64,000 bases of DNA, from the NCBI GenBank assembly GCA_028386065.3, contig JAKUCV010004525.1, positions 4,377-68,376 of the forward strand, read 5' to 3'. Of this stretch, positions 8,914 to 20,000 are shown piece by piece. The translations under genes were made by a program, and so were the position numbers. The DNA comes from Turnera subulata. Its lineage: Eukaryota; Streptophyta; Magnoliopsida; Malpighiales; Passifloraceae. The notes under the pieces were generated by a model that ran no database searches, had not been told where the DNA came from, and worked only from the letters and a program-made list of their open reading frames with translations. Position 1 is the first letter of the stretch; the number at the start of each line of letters is the position of its first letter.

Positions 8914-10542
8914 GGACATACAACTGATGTTATCCTTGGTGATCTAAATAAAGGAGTGACTACCAGATCCTCACTGCACAATATCAATTCGCATCTTGCA
9001 TTCCTCTCTCAAGTTGAACCCAAAAGTGCAAAAGAAGCCATTCTTGATGAGAATTGGATTATGGTAATGCAAGAAGAGCTGAACCAATTCAAAAGAAGCG
9101 AAGTTTGGGAGCTTGTGCCAAGACCAGTTGAACATCCAGTCATTGGTACCAAATGGGTCTTCAGAAATAAACTTGATGAATCAGGTGTTGTGGTAAGAAA
9201 CAAAGCAAGGTTAGTTGCTCAAGGGTATAATCAAGAAGAAGGTATTGATTATGATGAGACCTTTGCTCCTGTTGCTAGATTAGAGTCCATTCGTATGCTA
9301 CTTGCATTTGCATCACATAAATCCTTTAAGCTATATCAAATGGATGTTAAGAGTGCATTCTTAAATGGATATATTCTAGAAGAAGTATATGTTGAACAAC
9401 CACCTGGTTTTGAAAGTCATGAACATCCAGAACATGTATTCAAGCTTAAAGAGGCATTATATGGACTTAAGCAAGCACCTAGGGCTTGGTATGATAGGTT
9501 AAGCTCATACTTGGTTTCTAAAGGTTTTTCTAGAGGAAATGTCGATTCAACATTGTTTGTTAAGTCTGACAAACGTGATGTCATCATTGTGCAAATCTAT
9601 GTTGATGATATTTTATTTGGTGCTACTAATGATCTACTTTGTAAGGAATTTGAAAGCCTCATGCACAGTGAATTTGAGATGAGCATGATGGGTGAGCTCA
9701 ATTTCTTTCTTGGCTTTCAAGTTAAGCAACTTGATGGAGGTATCTTCATCAATCAAGCTAAGTACACTCGTGAGCTACTGAAGCGGTTTGGTTTGTCAGA
9801 AACCAAGCCTAGCCCCACTCCAATGAGTACATCCACCAAACTTGACAAGGATGAATACGGTAAGGATGTTGATATAAAATTGTACAAGGGTATGATAGGT
9901 AGTCTTCTATATCTCACAGCCACTAGACCTGATATAATGTTTAGTGTGTGCTTATGTGCAAGGTTTCAATCATGTCCAAAAGAATCACATCTTAAGGCAA
10001 TTAAGCGCACATTCAAGTATCTTAAGGGAACATCCTCTCTTGGTTTATGGTATCCTAAAGTCAGTACTTTTGAGCTAACAAGTTATTCACATGCAGATTT
10101 TGCAGGGTGCACATTAGATCGAAAAAGCACAAGTGGGACATGCCAATTACTTGGGCAGTCTCTTGTGTCTTGGTCAAGCAAGAAGCAAAATTTTGTTGCA
10201 ACCTCAACCACTGAGGCTGAATATGTTGCAGCAGGAGCTTGTTGTGCACAAGTCCTATGGATGAAACAGACTTTAAGTGATTATGGACTAACATTTAATT
10301 GTGTGCCAATCTATTGTGACAGCTCTAGTGCTATTAATCTGACCAAGAATCCTGTACAACACTCTCGGACCAAGCACATTGAAGTGAGGCATCATTTTAT
10401 CCGAGACCATGTGTTGAAGAAGGATGTGGCAATTGAATTCGTGAAGACTGAAAATCAGCTTGCTGATATCTTTACAAAGCCACTCAAAGAGGATCAATTC
10501 ATCAAGATCAGACTTGAACTTGGAATGTGTAACTTACCTTGA
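8914..10542 (+). pseudogene. pol: pol 3' part of copia copy 1: reverse transcriptase and RNase H
   Basis: Open frame from the nested insertion to TGA at 10540-10542. [65 protein letters not shown], and the catalytic YVDD at 9598-9609. RNase [49 protein letters not shown] and the closing ADIFTKPL, all standard for plant copia. I see no lesion in this part. It is called a pseudogene only because it is cut off from protease/integrase by the nested element and upstream lesions. An accidental GTG-started frame begins inside the nested LTR at 8896. Confidence 0.92.
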
Positions 10543-10615
10543 CTCTTATGCTTACTTGGTTTGATACTTGGTTTTATGCTTGGCTTTTTACTTGGTTTTT
10601 TACTTGGTCTTTGAA
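10543..10615 (+). repeat. Degenerate 12-14-bp TTGGTTTTTATG repeats after the pol stop
   Basis: About five units of the form ACTTGGTTT.AT directly after the pol stop codon. A similar tract follows the envelope-like stop (13855-13920), and TTGGTTT-type repeats occur in the LTR (570-612). See findings. Confidence 0.7.
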
Positions 10616-11308
10616 CAAACCATGCATCCTCTTATTATGTGCATACATGACCATATTAGTCTTATTGCATTCATTACACCTCAAACACACATTCTCACTA
10701 TACATTCTGGCATATGAGGAAATCTTTTTTAGGCATTATGATTATCAGTTGAAGCAAAAGGATGATAAAGAACAGTACAGTTCGTAGTGAAATCAAATAT
10801 CCAGCAGATATTGACTAATGGACAATGGATTATCTTCAAAATGGGAAAACTACAATCTGGGTGGTCCAGAAAATTTCAAACTCAGTGGATTCAAAATTCT
10901 GAGCGCCAAACAGGCATGGATGATGTGCAATTTGGTTTCTGAAAAACCAAGTAACCAGTGGCTATTACCCAACGGACAAAAGCATCTTCACATGAAGACA
11001 GAGGAAATCAGGTTAATCATGGAAAGTCAGACAGAAGATATTTTGTGGGGATAACAACCAGAATCTCTGTTTGGAAAAATAGGAAGGTCAAAGTAGTCTG
11101 TTTCTCCAAAAAGTGGGGGACCACCATGTCACGCCCGACAGTTTCTGAAAGGGAGAAGTCAGAATTCAATGCTCTTGACCGTTACAAGCAATCCCGTGAC
11201 ACTCTCCAGTTTTTGAGCCACTTACCTTATCCCACTCACCATTATTCTAACATTTAAACACAACCTCTCTCCAATTATACAACCTCCTAACCGGTTACCC
11301 CCTATCTC
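10616..11308 (+). other. Spacer between pol and the envelope-like gene
   Basis: No convincing ORF: short frames here lack known domains. Contains a GGTTTCTGAAAAACC palindrome at 10934-10948. A spacer of this kind before the third gene is usual in SIRE-like elements. Confidence 0.7.
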
Positions 11309-11411
11309 TTTAAATACATACCTTTACCTTCTCAAACACTACTACCACTCTCACTCACTTACCCGAATATCCTCTTACCGCTGCTACCTTTCCTCTCTTA
11401 AACACCTAAAC
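11309..11411 (+). promoter_or_regulatory. Possible internal promoter and pyrimidine-rich leader of the envelope-like gene
   Basis: TTTAAATA at 11309-11316 is followed by about 90 bases rich in C and T (CTACCACTCTCACTCACTTA, TTTCCTCTCTT) and then the first in-frame ATG at 11412. This looks like a plant TATA box with a Y-rich 5' leader. A splice acceptor region would also be pyrimidine-rich, so either route to a separate mRNA is possible. Confidence 0.4.
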
Positions 11412-13810
11412 ATGAAAACCTCCTCTAAGAAAGGTAACCCTAAAACAGCAAACACAAAGAAAGCCCTCACTGAGAAAACATAAAAAACACGACCTCAAGG
11501 GAGAACCAAACTAGAGGCGGCCAAGGTCACTCACTCAAAGGCAGCCATGAGGAGTGAGCAAGTGAAAGAAACTCCATGTGATGCTACAGAGGCTGATGAA
11601 TTAGAGAAGTTCAAGGAGGCTTGGGAAATGCAGAAAAGTCAGAAGGGGTCTGAAAAAGTTTGGCTTGATCGAGAGCCTTGGCCAACCATAGGGAAAAGCA
11701 CTGTTCCTGAAGGGTCTTTTGCACCCTCATGGCTCAAAACACCTCTCACTGGTAATACACCTCAAACTGACCTCTTATGTCCAGATCCTATTAGCTATTG
11801 TGTTCCTACACCTAAGGATAGTGAGAAAACCATCCCACACACCACCATTGATGGACCTAGTGCTAGCACAACCACCATACTTATAGAGAATCCTCCAGTG
11901 CTTACCCCCATTATGGTCACATCCATGATTGATACCTTTGTTAAGCATATAGTAATTCCACCTGGTCATGATCCCAAAATATTTTGTGAAAAGAAAAGAG
12001 AGGAATTTGAGGATATGATTTCAGATTTTGTAATCAAAGGCCATATTCCTCCAGAAAGCCTCATCCGAACACCCTCTAGAGATGAAGAAGAAGCCTACTA
12101 TAAAGCATTGCGTGAAGGAACTGAACTGCTAGATACAACTGAGAAGGCAAGTCGTGAAGTTGGTAATGAGACCAACTTGGTTTCTAATGTGGTTACAGCT
12201 GTGGTTCCACCCGTGGTTTCGGTTCAAACCACCTTACAGCCTGTTGGTAAGCCATACACTGTGGATCTAAACATTGCACAACAAAGAGCAGGATGATGAT
12301 AATGTGATGTCTGATATACTCAAAGTAAGCAAGGAAGCTATTGACTCTGTTCGTTCTTTCGAGCATGTGGCATCTGAGAAACCAGAAGAATCTGTTGACA
12401 GTGATCATGAGATACCAAAGACCAAGACCTCTCAGAAAAAGAAGCATACTGAAGTGTCTCCTAAGCCGACAAAATTTGTCACTTCGAAGAAGAGCACTGG
12501 TATAGTCTTTCATGAACCAACTGACACTGTGGTTTCCAAGAAACCAGACCCAAAACCAATGACAAAGGCTGAAGGCAAAAGGAAGGTTGGAGAACCTGAA
12601 CCAGAACCAGAACCAGAAGATGATGAAGAATCTGGAGATCACTCAAGCTCGAATAGTTCTAAGTCTGAGGATGCTGCATCAGAAGAGACTGAAGTTTCTA
12701 AGAAGAGAAAAAGGGGAGATGATTCGGATGATGACTCCAACTTCAATGATGCAGAAGAGAGTGATGAAGAAGCTGACGAAGATGACTCAGAAAAGAATGA
12801 CCGAGATGATGATGAAGAGCATGATAATGAAGAAGATGAAGAGGAGGAAACCCCAGCTAAACCTCCAAAGAAGAAGGCAAAAGGTCCAGTCAAAAGCAAA
12901 CCTTCAAAGAAGAGGAAGAAGAGAGATGTGAACTTATCTGCCTTCTATGCACCACATACTGTGGTTATGGAGGATTTTGCTGACTTGGGTATCTGATATC
13001 TTGAAGAAAGTTCAGCTTGGATATCTAGCCACTTTGAAGGCCAAAGCTTATGAACCAATGGTCAAGGAGTTTTTCAAGCATTTGAAATCCACCACTAATG
13101 CTGCTGGTGCCACTGCATCCATTACCACCCGTCTTAATGGGAAGACTGTTACCATTACTGCCAAGGACATCATTGCGATCCTTAAGCTGAAGCCCGGGAA
13201 ACTTCAAGTGGTGTATGATAATGAGAAGCATCATAAGGGTACTCCTACCGATGTTGAAGGGAATAAGTTGCTCTTTGGAAGATCTTATCAGAGAGGAAAG
13301 TACAAGGATTCGGTTCCACTATACCGGGTATTGATGTACATGCTGACTCGAGTGGTTTTACCGAGACCACATCATAAAACCACAGTGATGATGAGTGATC
13401 AGTGGACTCTAGCCTGCATTATCAAGAAAACACCCATCTGTTATGGAACCCTAATTCTTCACCATCTGGCCACCTGCAAAGTTCCATGTCTTGGAGGTCT
13501 GATCACCCTCTTGGCACGCAAGTTTTCCTCAATTCCCACTGATGGACCTGCACCTATTGCTCCTGTGATTATTAGCAGTCTTACTCTTTCCAAGATGTCC
13601 ATCAAGCCCGATGCTGCTGGGAATTACTCTGTGACTAAGAAACCGAAGGGGAAAGCTGTTCAATCTGATGATCTTTCTGCTCGTATTAGTACCGTTGAGA
13701 GCTTACTTGACGTTCTTAAGGATCAGATGACTGACTTTGAGGCTACTGTGTTAGAGGCCCTGGATCGTATTGTTGCTTCTCATCCTGAGTCAGATACTGA
13801 TGATGAGTGA
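11412..13810 (+). pseudogene. Envelope-like third gene of copia copy 1 (stop plus two frameshifts)
   Basis: First ATG 11412 with a TAA at 11481-11483; the same frame reopens at ATG 11547 and runs to 12296. It continues in a second frame (12274-12996) and a third (12947-13810), so two shifts have occurred, near 12280 and 12990. Seen in order: a basic N-terminus, a Pro/Ser/Thr-rich part, an EPEPEPEPED run (about 12594-12620), a long Asp/Glu-rich stretch (12640-12850) broken by basic clusters KKRKR, KKKAK and KKRKKR, then a domain resembling the 'putative plant transposon protein' family (YEPMVKEFFKHL ...), and a C-terminal heptad-like region (LLDVLKDQMTDFEATVLEAL). I see no signal peptide and no clear membrane segment in the first two parts. 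Called envelope-like by position in SIRE-type elements; composition fits a nuclear or nucleic-acid-binding protein better. Confidence 0.7.
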
Positions 13811-13854
13811 TGCCTCAACTGCTGATGCCCCTAGGACATGCATTGCATTTTGCG

Positions 13855-13920
13855 TTCTTCATGGTTCCTAGTATGGTTCTTATCATGGTTTTTATGATTG
13901 GTTCTTATGTTGGTTTTTAT
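13855..13920 (+). repeat. Degenerate ATGGTTCTTATC repeats after the envelope-like stop
   Basis: About five units of 12-13 bp (ATGGTTCCTAGT, ATGGTTCTTATC, ATGGTTTTTATG, ATTGGTTCTTATG, TTGGTTTTTATG). Mirrors the tract after the pol stop at 10543-10615. Confidence 0.7.
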
Positions 13921-14355
13921 GTTCTGAACAATGTCTTTAATTCTGTCTCTGTTTTCAGTTCGGATATTTGGTATTTGGATATTATGTTTCTTTTCTTATA
14001 ATACGCCTGCTATTTCTACCATTTGTCCTTATTATATTTTGTTGATGCCAAAAGGGGGAGAAAATTGGTGGTTGGTTGGTTGGAATCTGGAATCCAACAC
14101 TGTTAAGCATACATTATGGATGTTTTTTGTTGACTGTTGATTATTATTGCGCTACTCTGATGTTGTCAATGTATGCTAGATGATTGGTGCTATAAGTAGG
14201 GGGAGGTTTTTGGCTAAGTTGAAAAATCCAATGGTGCTTTATGCACAAAAGTTTTTGCTATAGGGGGAGTATTCAAGTAGGGGGAGTGTGCTTATATGAA
14301 GTGCTATTTTTACTAACCCCAGTTTTGCAGGATCAACACAATGTTTGTCATCATC

Positions 14356-14368
14356 AAAAAGGGGGAGA
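14356..14368 (+). promoter_or_regulatory. Polypurine tract of copia copy 1
   Basis: AAAAAGGGGGAGA one base before the 3' LTR start at 14370; expected primer site for plus-strand DNA. Confidence 0.9.
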
Positions 14369-14369
14369 T

Positions 14370-15522
14370 TGTTAGCCTAAACATGGGTCTAATACTTTAA
14401 TTAGTGTTAATCCATAATTAACCATGTTTAGTGTGTTGATATATTATGATTTTGATGACTAACAAACTGGATTAGATGTTTGCCATATATACTTGTGTTG
14501 AGTTTTCTCGCAGGTTGGTTTTCAGCTTGGTTTCTCAGCATGGTTTCAGAAGAAACCACACCTGTCTGTCAACATCGTGGTCCCAATGGTCCATACAGCA
14601 ATTAAGGCCAACTCCCAACTACTCCAACGGGCAGAGAAAATGGTCCAACACTGGAGAAAAGTCTTCAACCCTTGTCTCTCACCTCTCTTTGATCAATTAT
14701 AAGAAGGGGACCATGTGGTCCACACTTATGGTCCCGGATTGCTAAAAATGGAATGCTTTCAAGTAATTGAGCTGCAAAGAGAGTGGACTTCCTGAAATGA
14801 ACCCAACACCAGCTAGTGGATTGTGGAGTCAACTCTGAAGACTGATTTGTACCACATAGCTGTTGGATGAAGAGCTGAAGAGTACTTTAGAGCCGTTGGA
14901 TGAAAATCTTCCTACCTACCCCCACCAACTCAAGCACTATATAAGGAAGGCCATTGCATATCTTTCTTCCTCAACCCAGCCATTTGAAAACGTGCTATTG
15001 AGTTGATTCTTGAGCTTATACCTGTTGTGTTCTTGCTGTTCTTGAGAGCTTTGAATTTGTGCTTAATCTTATTCTCCAAGTCCTTACAAAGGGTAGAGTA
15101 TTTAGGAAAGACCAGTGTAGTATTGCTGGGTCCTCAAATCAGGGTTTTGATTTGAGTAAAGGTTAGAGTTTAGCCTGGGAAAAACGTGTAAAGGTTAGAG
15201 CTTAGCCTGCAAAAGCTTGTGTATGTAAAGGTTTGAGCTTAGCCTGCAAAAGCTTGGTTTCTGTAATAGGTTGAGGCTGATCCCGCAAAAGCCTAAGTTA
15301 GTGAGGGTTTGAAATCCTAAAGGAGGATCCTTTAGGTAGTTGAGTACCTGGTGAGGGGGAACCACTCTAAAATCACTGTGTCATATTCTCTCTTCCCTCT
15401 GCTCTCTTATAATTCTGCTTGTGATTACTGTTAGTTCTGTGAGTGAGTTGTTTATGAAGAAACCATTTGGTTTTTCAGAAACCAAACCAGAAACCAACCG
15501 CAATTAAGGGGTAGCCTGATTC

Positions 15523-15585
<63 letters not shown>

Positions 15586-15594
15586 ACCACCCCA
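14370..15594 (+). repeat. 3' LTR of copia copy 1 (end lost in poly-C and gap)
   Basis: Matches 427-1622 with roughly 28 substitutions by eye. It lacks 24-25 bases present at about 641-665 (deletion between GGTCCCA repeats) and has a 12-base ACCAAACCAGAA-like duplication near 15481. TATA box at 14938-14945. At the place where other copies have 7-8 C it runs into 62 C and then N, so the last 30 or so LTR bases are missing. Confidence 0.93.
15524..15585. repeat. 62-base poly-C tract next to the assembly gap
   Basis: Other LTR copies have 7 (1593-1599) or 8 (59943-59950) C here. The run is followed by ACCACCCCCA and then N. Most simply a sequencing/assembly artefact at a slippage-prone C run; a real expansion cannot be excluded. 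Confidence 0.85.
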
Positions 15595-15798
15595 NNNNNN
15601 NNNNNNNNNNNNNNNNNNNNNNNNNNNNNNNNNNNNNNNNNNNNNNNNNNNNNNNNNNNNNNNNNNNNNNNNNNNNNNNNNNNNNNNNNNNNNNNNNNNN
15701 NNNNNNNNNNNNNNNNNNNNNNNNNNNNNNNNNNNNNNNNNNNNNNNNNNNNNNNNNNNNNNNNNNNNNNNNNNNNNNNNNNNNNNNNNNNNNNNNNN
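15595..15798. other. Assembly gap (N)
   Basis: 204 unknown bases. They hide the end of the 3' LTR, the right target duplication and the rest of the interrupted satellite monomer: the left flank stops at GGGATTT and the right flank resumes in the 11-bp array. Confidence 0.99.
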
Positions 15799-18700
15799 CA
15801 ATGGTGCCCCAACAGCGCATCAATGGTGCCCCAATAGCGCACCAATGGCCCAGTGAACCAATGCATAAGAGCAATCTCTAAATCCACCATGTCAAATACT
15901 ACCTAAGATGATTACACAAATATGGGGATGATTTATAAGGATTTTTGGAAGCTTTCCCCGGACATTTTGAGCTCATCTGAGGTGCCTTTCCATTTTTCTC
16001 GATTTACGGGATTTTAACTGTTCCAAAAATAAAAAGTCGGACTTCCAGATCTCAGAAAAATCTGAAATTTGGCAGGTAGTTGGATTGGATTTTTATTGGT
16101 GTGTGTACAAAATTTCTGCTTAAAAATCAAAAATCAAAATTTCAGGTCAAAACTCAATATTCGCACCAATTGGGCGCCAATAGCGCCCCAATAGCGCATC
16201 AATGGCGCACCAATGGCCCAGTGAACCAATGCATAAGAGCACTCTCCAAACCCACCATGTCAAAATGCTACCTTAGATGATTCCAAAAATATGGGGAATA
16301 TTTATAAGGATTTTTGGATGCCTTCCCTGGACATTTTGAGCTCGTCTATGGTGCTATTTCTTTTTTCCCGATTTACAGGATTTCAATTTTTCCAAAAATA
16401 AAAAATCGCACCAATGGCGCCCCAATAGCGCTTCAATGGCGCACCAATGGCGCCCCAACAGCGCACCAGTGGCCCAGTGAACCAATGCATAAGAGCAATC
16501 TCCAAATCCACCATGTCAAATGCTACCTAAGATGATTCCACAAATATGGGGATGATTTATAAGGATTTTTGGATGCCTTCCCCAGACATTTTGAGCTCAT
16601 CTACGCTGCTTATCCATTTTTCCCGATTTACAGGATTTCAATTGTTCCAAAAATAAAAAGTCGGATATCCACATCTCTGGAAAATCTGAAATTTTACGGG
16701 TAGTTGGATTGGATTTTTATTCGTGTGTGTACAAAAGTTCAGCTCAAAACTCAAAAATTAAAATTTCAGCTCTAAACTCAAAAATCGCACCAATAGCGCA
16801 CCAATGGCGCACCAATAAGCAATCTCCAAATCCACCATGTCAAATGCTACCTAAGATGATTCCAGAAATATGGGGTTGATTTATAAGGATTTTTGGATGC
16901 CTTCCTCGGACAATTTGAGGTCATCTGAGGTGCTTTTCCATTTTTCCGTTTTACGTTATTTTAATTGTTCCAAAAATAAAAACTCGGACTTCCACATTTC
17001 AGAAAATTCTGAAATTTTGCTGGTAGTTGAATTGGGTTTTTATTTGTTTGTGTAAAAAATTTCTGCTCAAAACTCAAAAATGGCACCAATGGCGCACGAA
17101 TACCATTGGCGCACCAATGGCCCAGTGAACCAACGCGTAAGAGCAATCTCCAAATCCACCAAGTCAAATGCTACCTAAGATGATTCCAAAAATATGGGGA
17201 TGATTTATATGGATTTTTGGATGCCATCCCCGGATATTTTGAGCTCATCTAAGTTGCTTTTCTATTTTTCTAGATTTATGGGATTTTAATTGTTCCAAAA
17301 ATAAAAAGTCGGACTTCCACATCTCAGAAAACTCTGAAATTTTACAGGTAGTTGGACTGGATTTTTATTCGTGTGTGTACAAAATTTTCAGCTCAAAACT
17401 AAAAAATCGTACCAGTAGCGCCCCAATAGCGCACCAAGGAGCAATCTCCAAATCCAACATGTCAAATGCTACCTAAGATGTTTCCACAAATATGTGGATG
17501 ATTTATAAGGATTTTTGGATGCCTTCCCCGGACATTTTGAGCTCATCTAAGGTGCTTTTCCATTTTTTTCGAATTACGGGATTTTAATTGTTTCAAAAAT
17601 AAAAAGTCGGACTTCCACATCTTAGAAAAATCTGAAATTTTTGAGGTAGTTGGAGTCGATTTTTATTCGTGTGTGTACAAAATTTCATCTCGAAACTCAA
17701 AAATCAAAATTTCAGCTCTAAACTCAAAAATCGCACCAATGGCACCCAATAGCGCATCAATGGTGCAACAATGGCGCCCCAACAGCGCACCAATGGCCCA
17801 GTGAACCAATGCATAAGAGCAATCTCCAAATCCACCATGTCAAATTCTACCTAAGATGATTCCACAAATCTGGGTATGATTTATAAGGATTTTTGGATGC
17901 CTTCTCCAGACATTTTGAGCTCATCTAAGCTGCTTTTCCATTTTTCACGATTTACAGGATTTTAATTGTTCCAAAAATAAAAAATCGGACATCCACATCT
18001 CAGAAAAATTTGAAATTTTTCAGGTAGTTGGATTGGATTTTTATTCGTGTGTACAAAATTTCAGCTCAAAACTCAAAAATCAAAATTTCAGCTCTAAACT
18101 CAAAAATCGCACCAATAGCGCACCAATGGCGCACCAATGAGCAGTCTCCAAATCCACCATGTCAAATGCTAGCTAAGATGATTCCAAAAATAAGGGGATG
18201 ATTTATAAGGATTTTTGGATGCCTTCCTCGGACAATTTGAGGTCATCTGAGAAGCTTTTCCATTTTTTCCGATGTACGTTATTTTAATTGTTCCAAAAAT
18301 AAAAAGTCGGACTTCCACATCTCAGAAAATTCTGAAATTTTGCTGTTAGTTGGATTGGGTTTTTATTAGTTTGTGAAAAAAATTGCTGCTCGAAACTCAA
18401 AAATCAAAATTTCAGCTCAAAACTCAAAAATGGCACCAATGGCGCCCGAATACCATTGTCGCCCCAATGGCCCAGTGAACCAATGCATAAGAGCAATCTC
18501 CAAATCCACCAAGTCAAATGCTACCTAAGATGATTCCAAAAATATGTGGACGATTCAAATGGATTTTTGGATGCCTTCCCCAGACATTTTGAGCTCATCT
18601 AAGTTGCTTTTCCATTTTTCCCGATTTATGGGATTTTAATTGTTCCAAAAATAAAAAGTCGGACTTCCACATCTCAGAAAAATATGAAATGTTTCAGGTA

Positions 18701-18999
18701 GCTGGACTGGATTTTTATTCGTGTGTGTACAAAATTTCAGCTTAAAACACAAAAATCAAAATTTCAGCTCAAAACTGAAAAATCGTACCAATAGCGCACC
18801 AATGGCGCCCCAATAGCGCACCAATGAGCAATCTCCAAATCCAACATGTCAAATGCTACCTAAGATGCTTCCAAAAATATGGGGATGATTTATAAGGATT
18901 TTTGGATGCCTTCCCCGGACATTGTGAGCTTATCTAAGGTGCTTTTCCATTTTTCCCAATTTACGGGATTTTAATTGTTCCAAAATAAAAAGTCGGACT

Positions 19000-20000
19000 T
19001 CCACTTCTTAGAAAAATCAGAAATTATTCAGGTAGTTGGAGTGGATTTTAATTCGTGTGTGTACAAAATTTCAGCTCCAAACTCAAAAATCAATATTACT
19101 TCTCTAAACTCAAAAATCGAACCAATAGCACTCCAATGGCGCACCAATGAGCATTCTCCAAATCCACCATGTCAAATGCTACCTAAGATGATTCCACAAA
19201 TATGGGGATGATTTATAATGATTTTTGGATGCCCTCCTCGGATAATTTGAGGTCATCTGAGATGCTTTTCCATTTTTTCCGATTTACGTTTATTTTAACT
19301 GTTCCAGAAATAAAAAAAACGGACTTCCACATCTCAGAAAAATCTGAAATTTTTCCGGTAGTTGGCATGGATTTTTATTGGTGTGTGTACAAAATTTAAG
19401 CCCAAAACTCAAAAATTGCAACAATGGCGCCCCAATAGCGCACCAATGGCCCAGTGAACCAATGCATAAGAGCAATCTCCAAATCCACCAAGTCAAATGC
19501 TACCTAAGATGATTCCACAAAAATGGGGATGATTTATAAGTATTTTTGGATGCCTTCCCCGGACGCTTTGAGCTCATCTTAGGTGCTTTTCCATTTTTCC
19601 CGGTTTACGGGATTTTAATTGTTCCAAAAATAAAAAGTCAGACTTCCACATCTTAGAAAAATCATAAATTTTGCAGTTAGTTGGAGTGGATTTTTATTCG
19701 TGCGTGTACAAAATTTCAGCTCCAAACTCAAAAGTCAAAATTTCAGCTCAAAACTCAAAAATAGCACCAATAGCGCACCAATGGCGCGCCTACGGCGCCC
19801 CAATAGCGCACCGTTGGCGCACCAATGAGCAATCTCCAAATCCACCATGTCAAATGCGACCTAATATGATTCCAAAAATATAGGGATGATTTATAAGGAT
19901 TTTTGGTTGCCTTCCTCGGACATATTGAGCTCATCTGAGGTGCTTTTCCATTTTTCCCGATTTACGGGATTTAAATTGTTCCAAAATTAAAAAATCGGAC
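19000..20000 (+). repeat. Multi-monomer block duplicated at about 21240-22250
   Basis: The order of diagnostic monomers (CCTCGGATAATTTGAGG type, then the one with GGCGCGCCTACGG, then the one reading GGTTGCCTTCCTCGG) recurs about 2.23 kb later. This shows higher-order duplication in the plus half. Confidence 0.6.

Larger units (their letters stand above)
13811..14369 (+). other. 3' non-coding region with repeated purine tracts
   Basis: Begins with TGGTT-rich 12-13-bp repeats (13855-13920). AGGGGGAG-type tracts occur near 14051, 14197, 14262 and 14278 before the true polypurine tract at 14356. Multiple PPT-like tracts upstream of the 3' LTR are known for the SIRE lineage. Short ORFs here look incidental. 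Confidence 0.8.
427..15594 (+). mobile_element. Ty1/copia LTR retrotransposon, SIRE/Maximus-like (copy 1), degenerate, with a nested element
   Basis: Order seen: LTR, PBS, gag with two zinc knuckles, protease, integrase, reverse transcriptase, RNase H, spacer, envelope-like ORF, purine tracts, LTR. Integrase precedes RT, which is the copia order. Long LTRs (about 1.2 kb), a gene after RNase H and several AAGGGGGAG-like tracts are known traits of the SIRE/Maximus lineage. Without the nested element it is about 11.3 kb. LTR ends are TGTTAGCC and GGCTAACA, a perfect 8-bp inverted pair. Gag and the envelope-like gene each have two frameshifts and pol has several lesions, so this copy cannot be autonomous. 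By eye I count roughly 28 substitutions over about 1.1 kb between its two LTRs, i.e. a moderately young insertion. Confidence 0.93.

Noticed and set aside
12639..12899. Minus-strand Ser-rich frame
   Set aside because: Antisense shadow of the Asp/Glu-rich stretch of the envelope-like gene.
15475..15890. Minus-strand frames of over 100 codons encoding poly-Gly across the poly-C tract and gap
   Set aside because: They consist of the C run and unknown bases; not genes.
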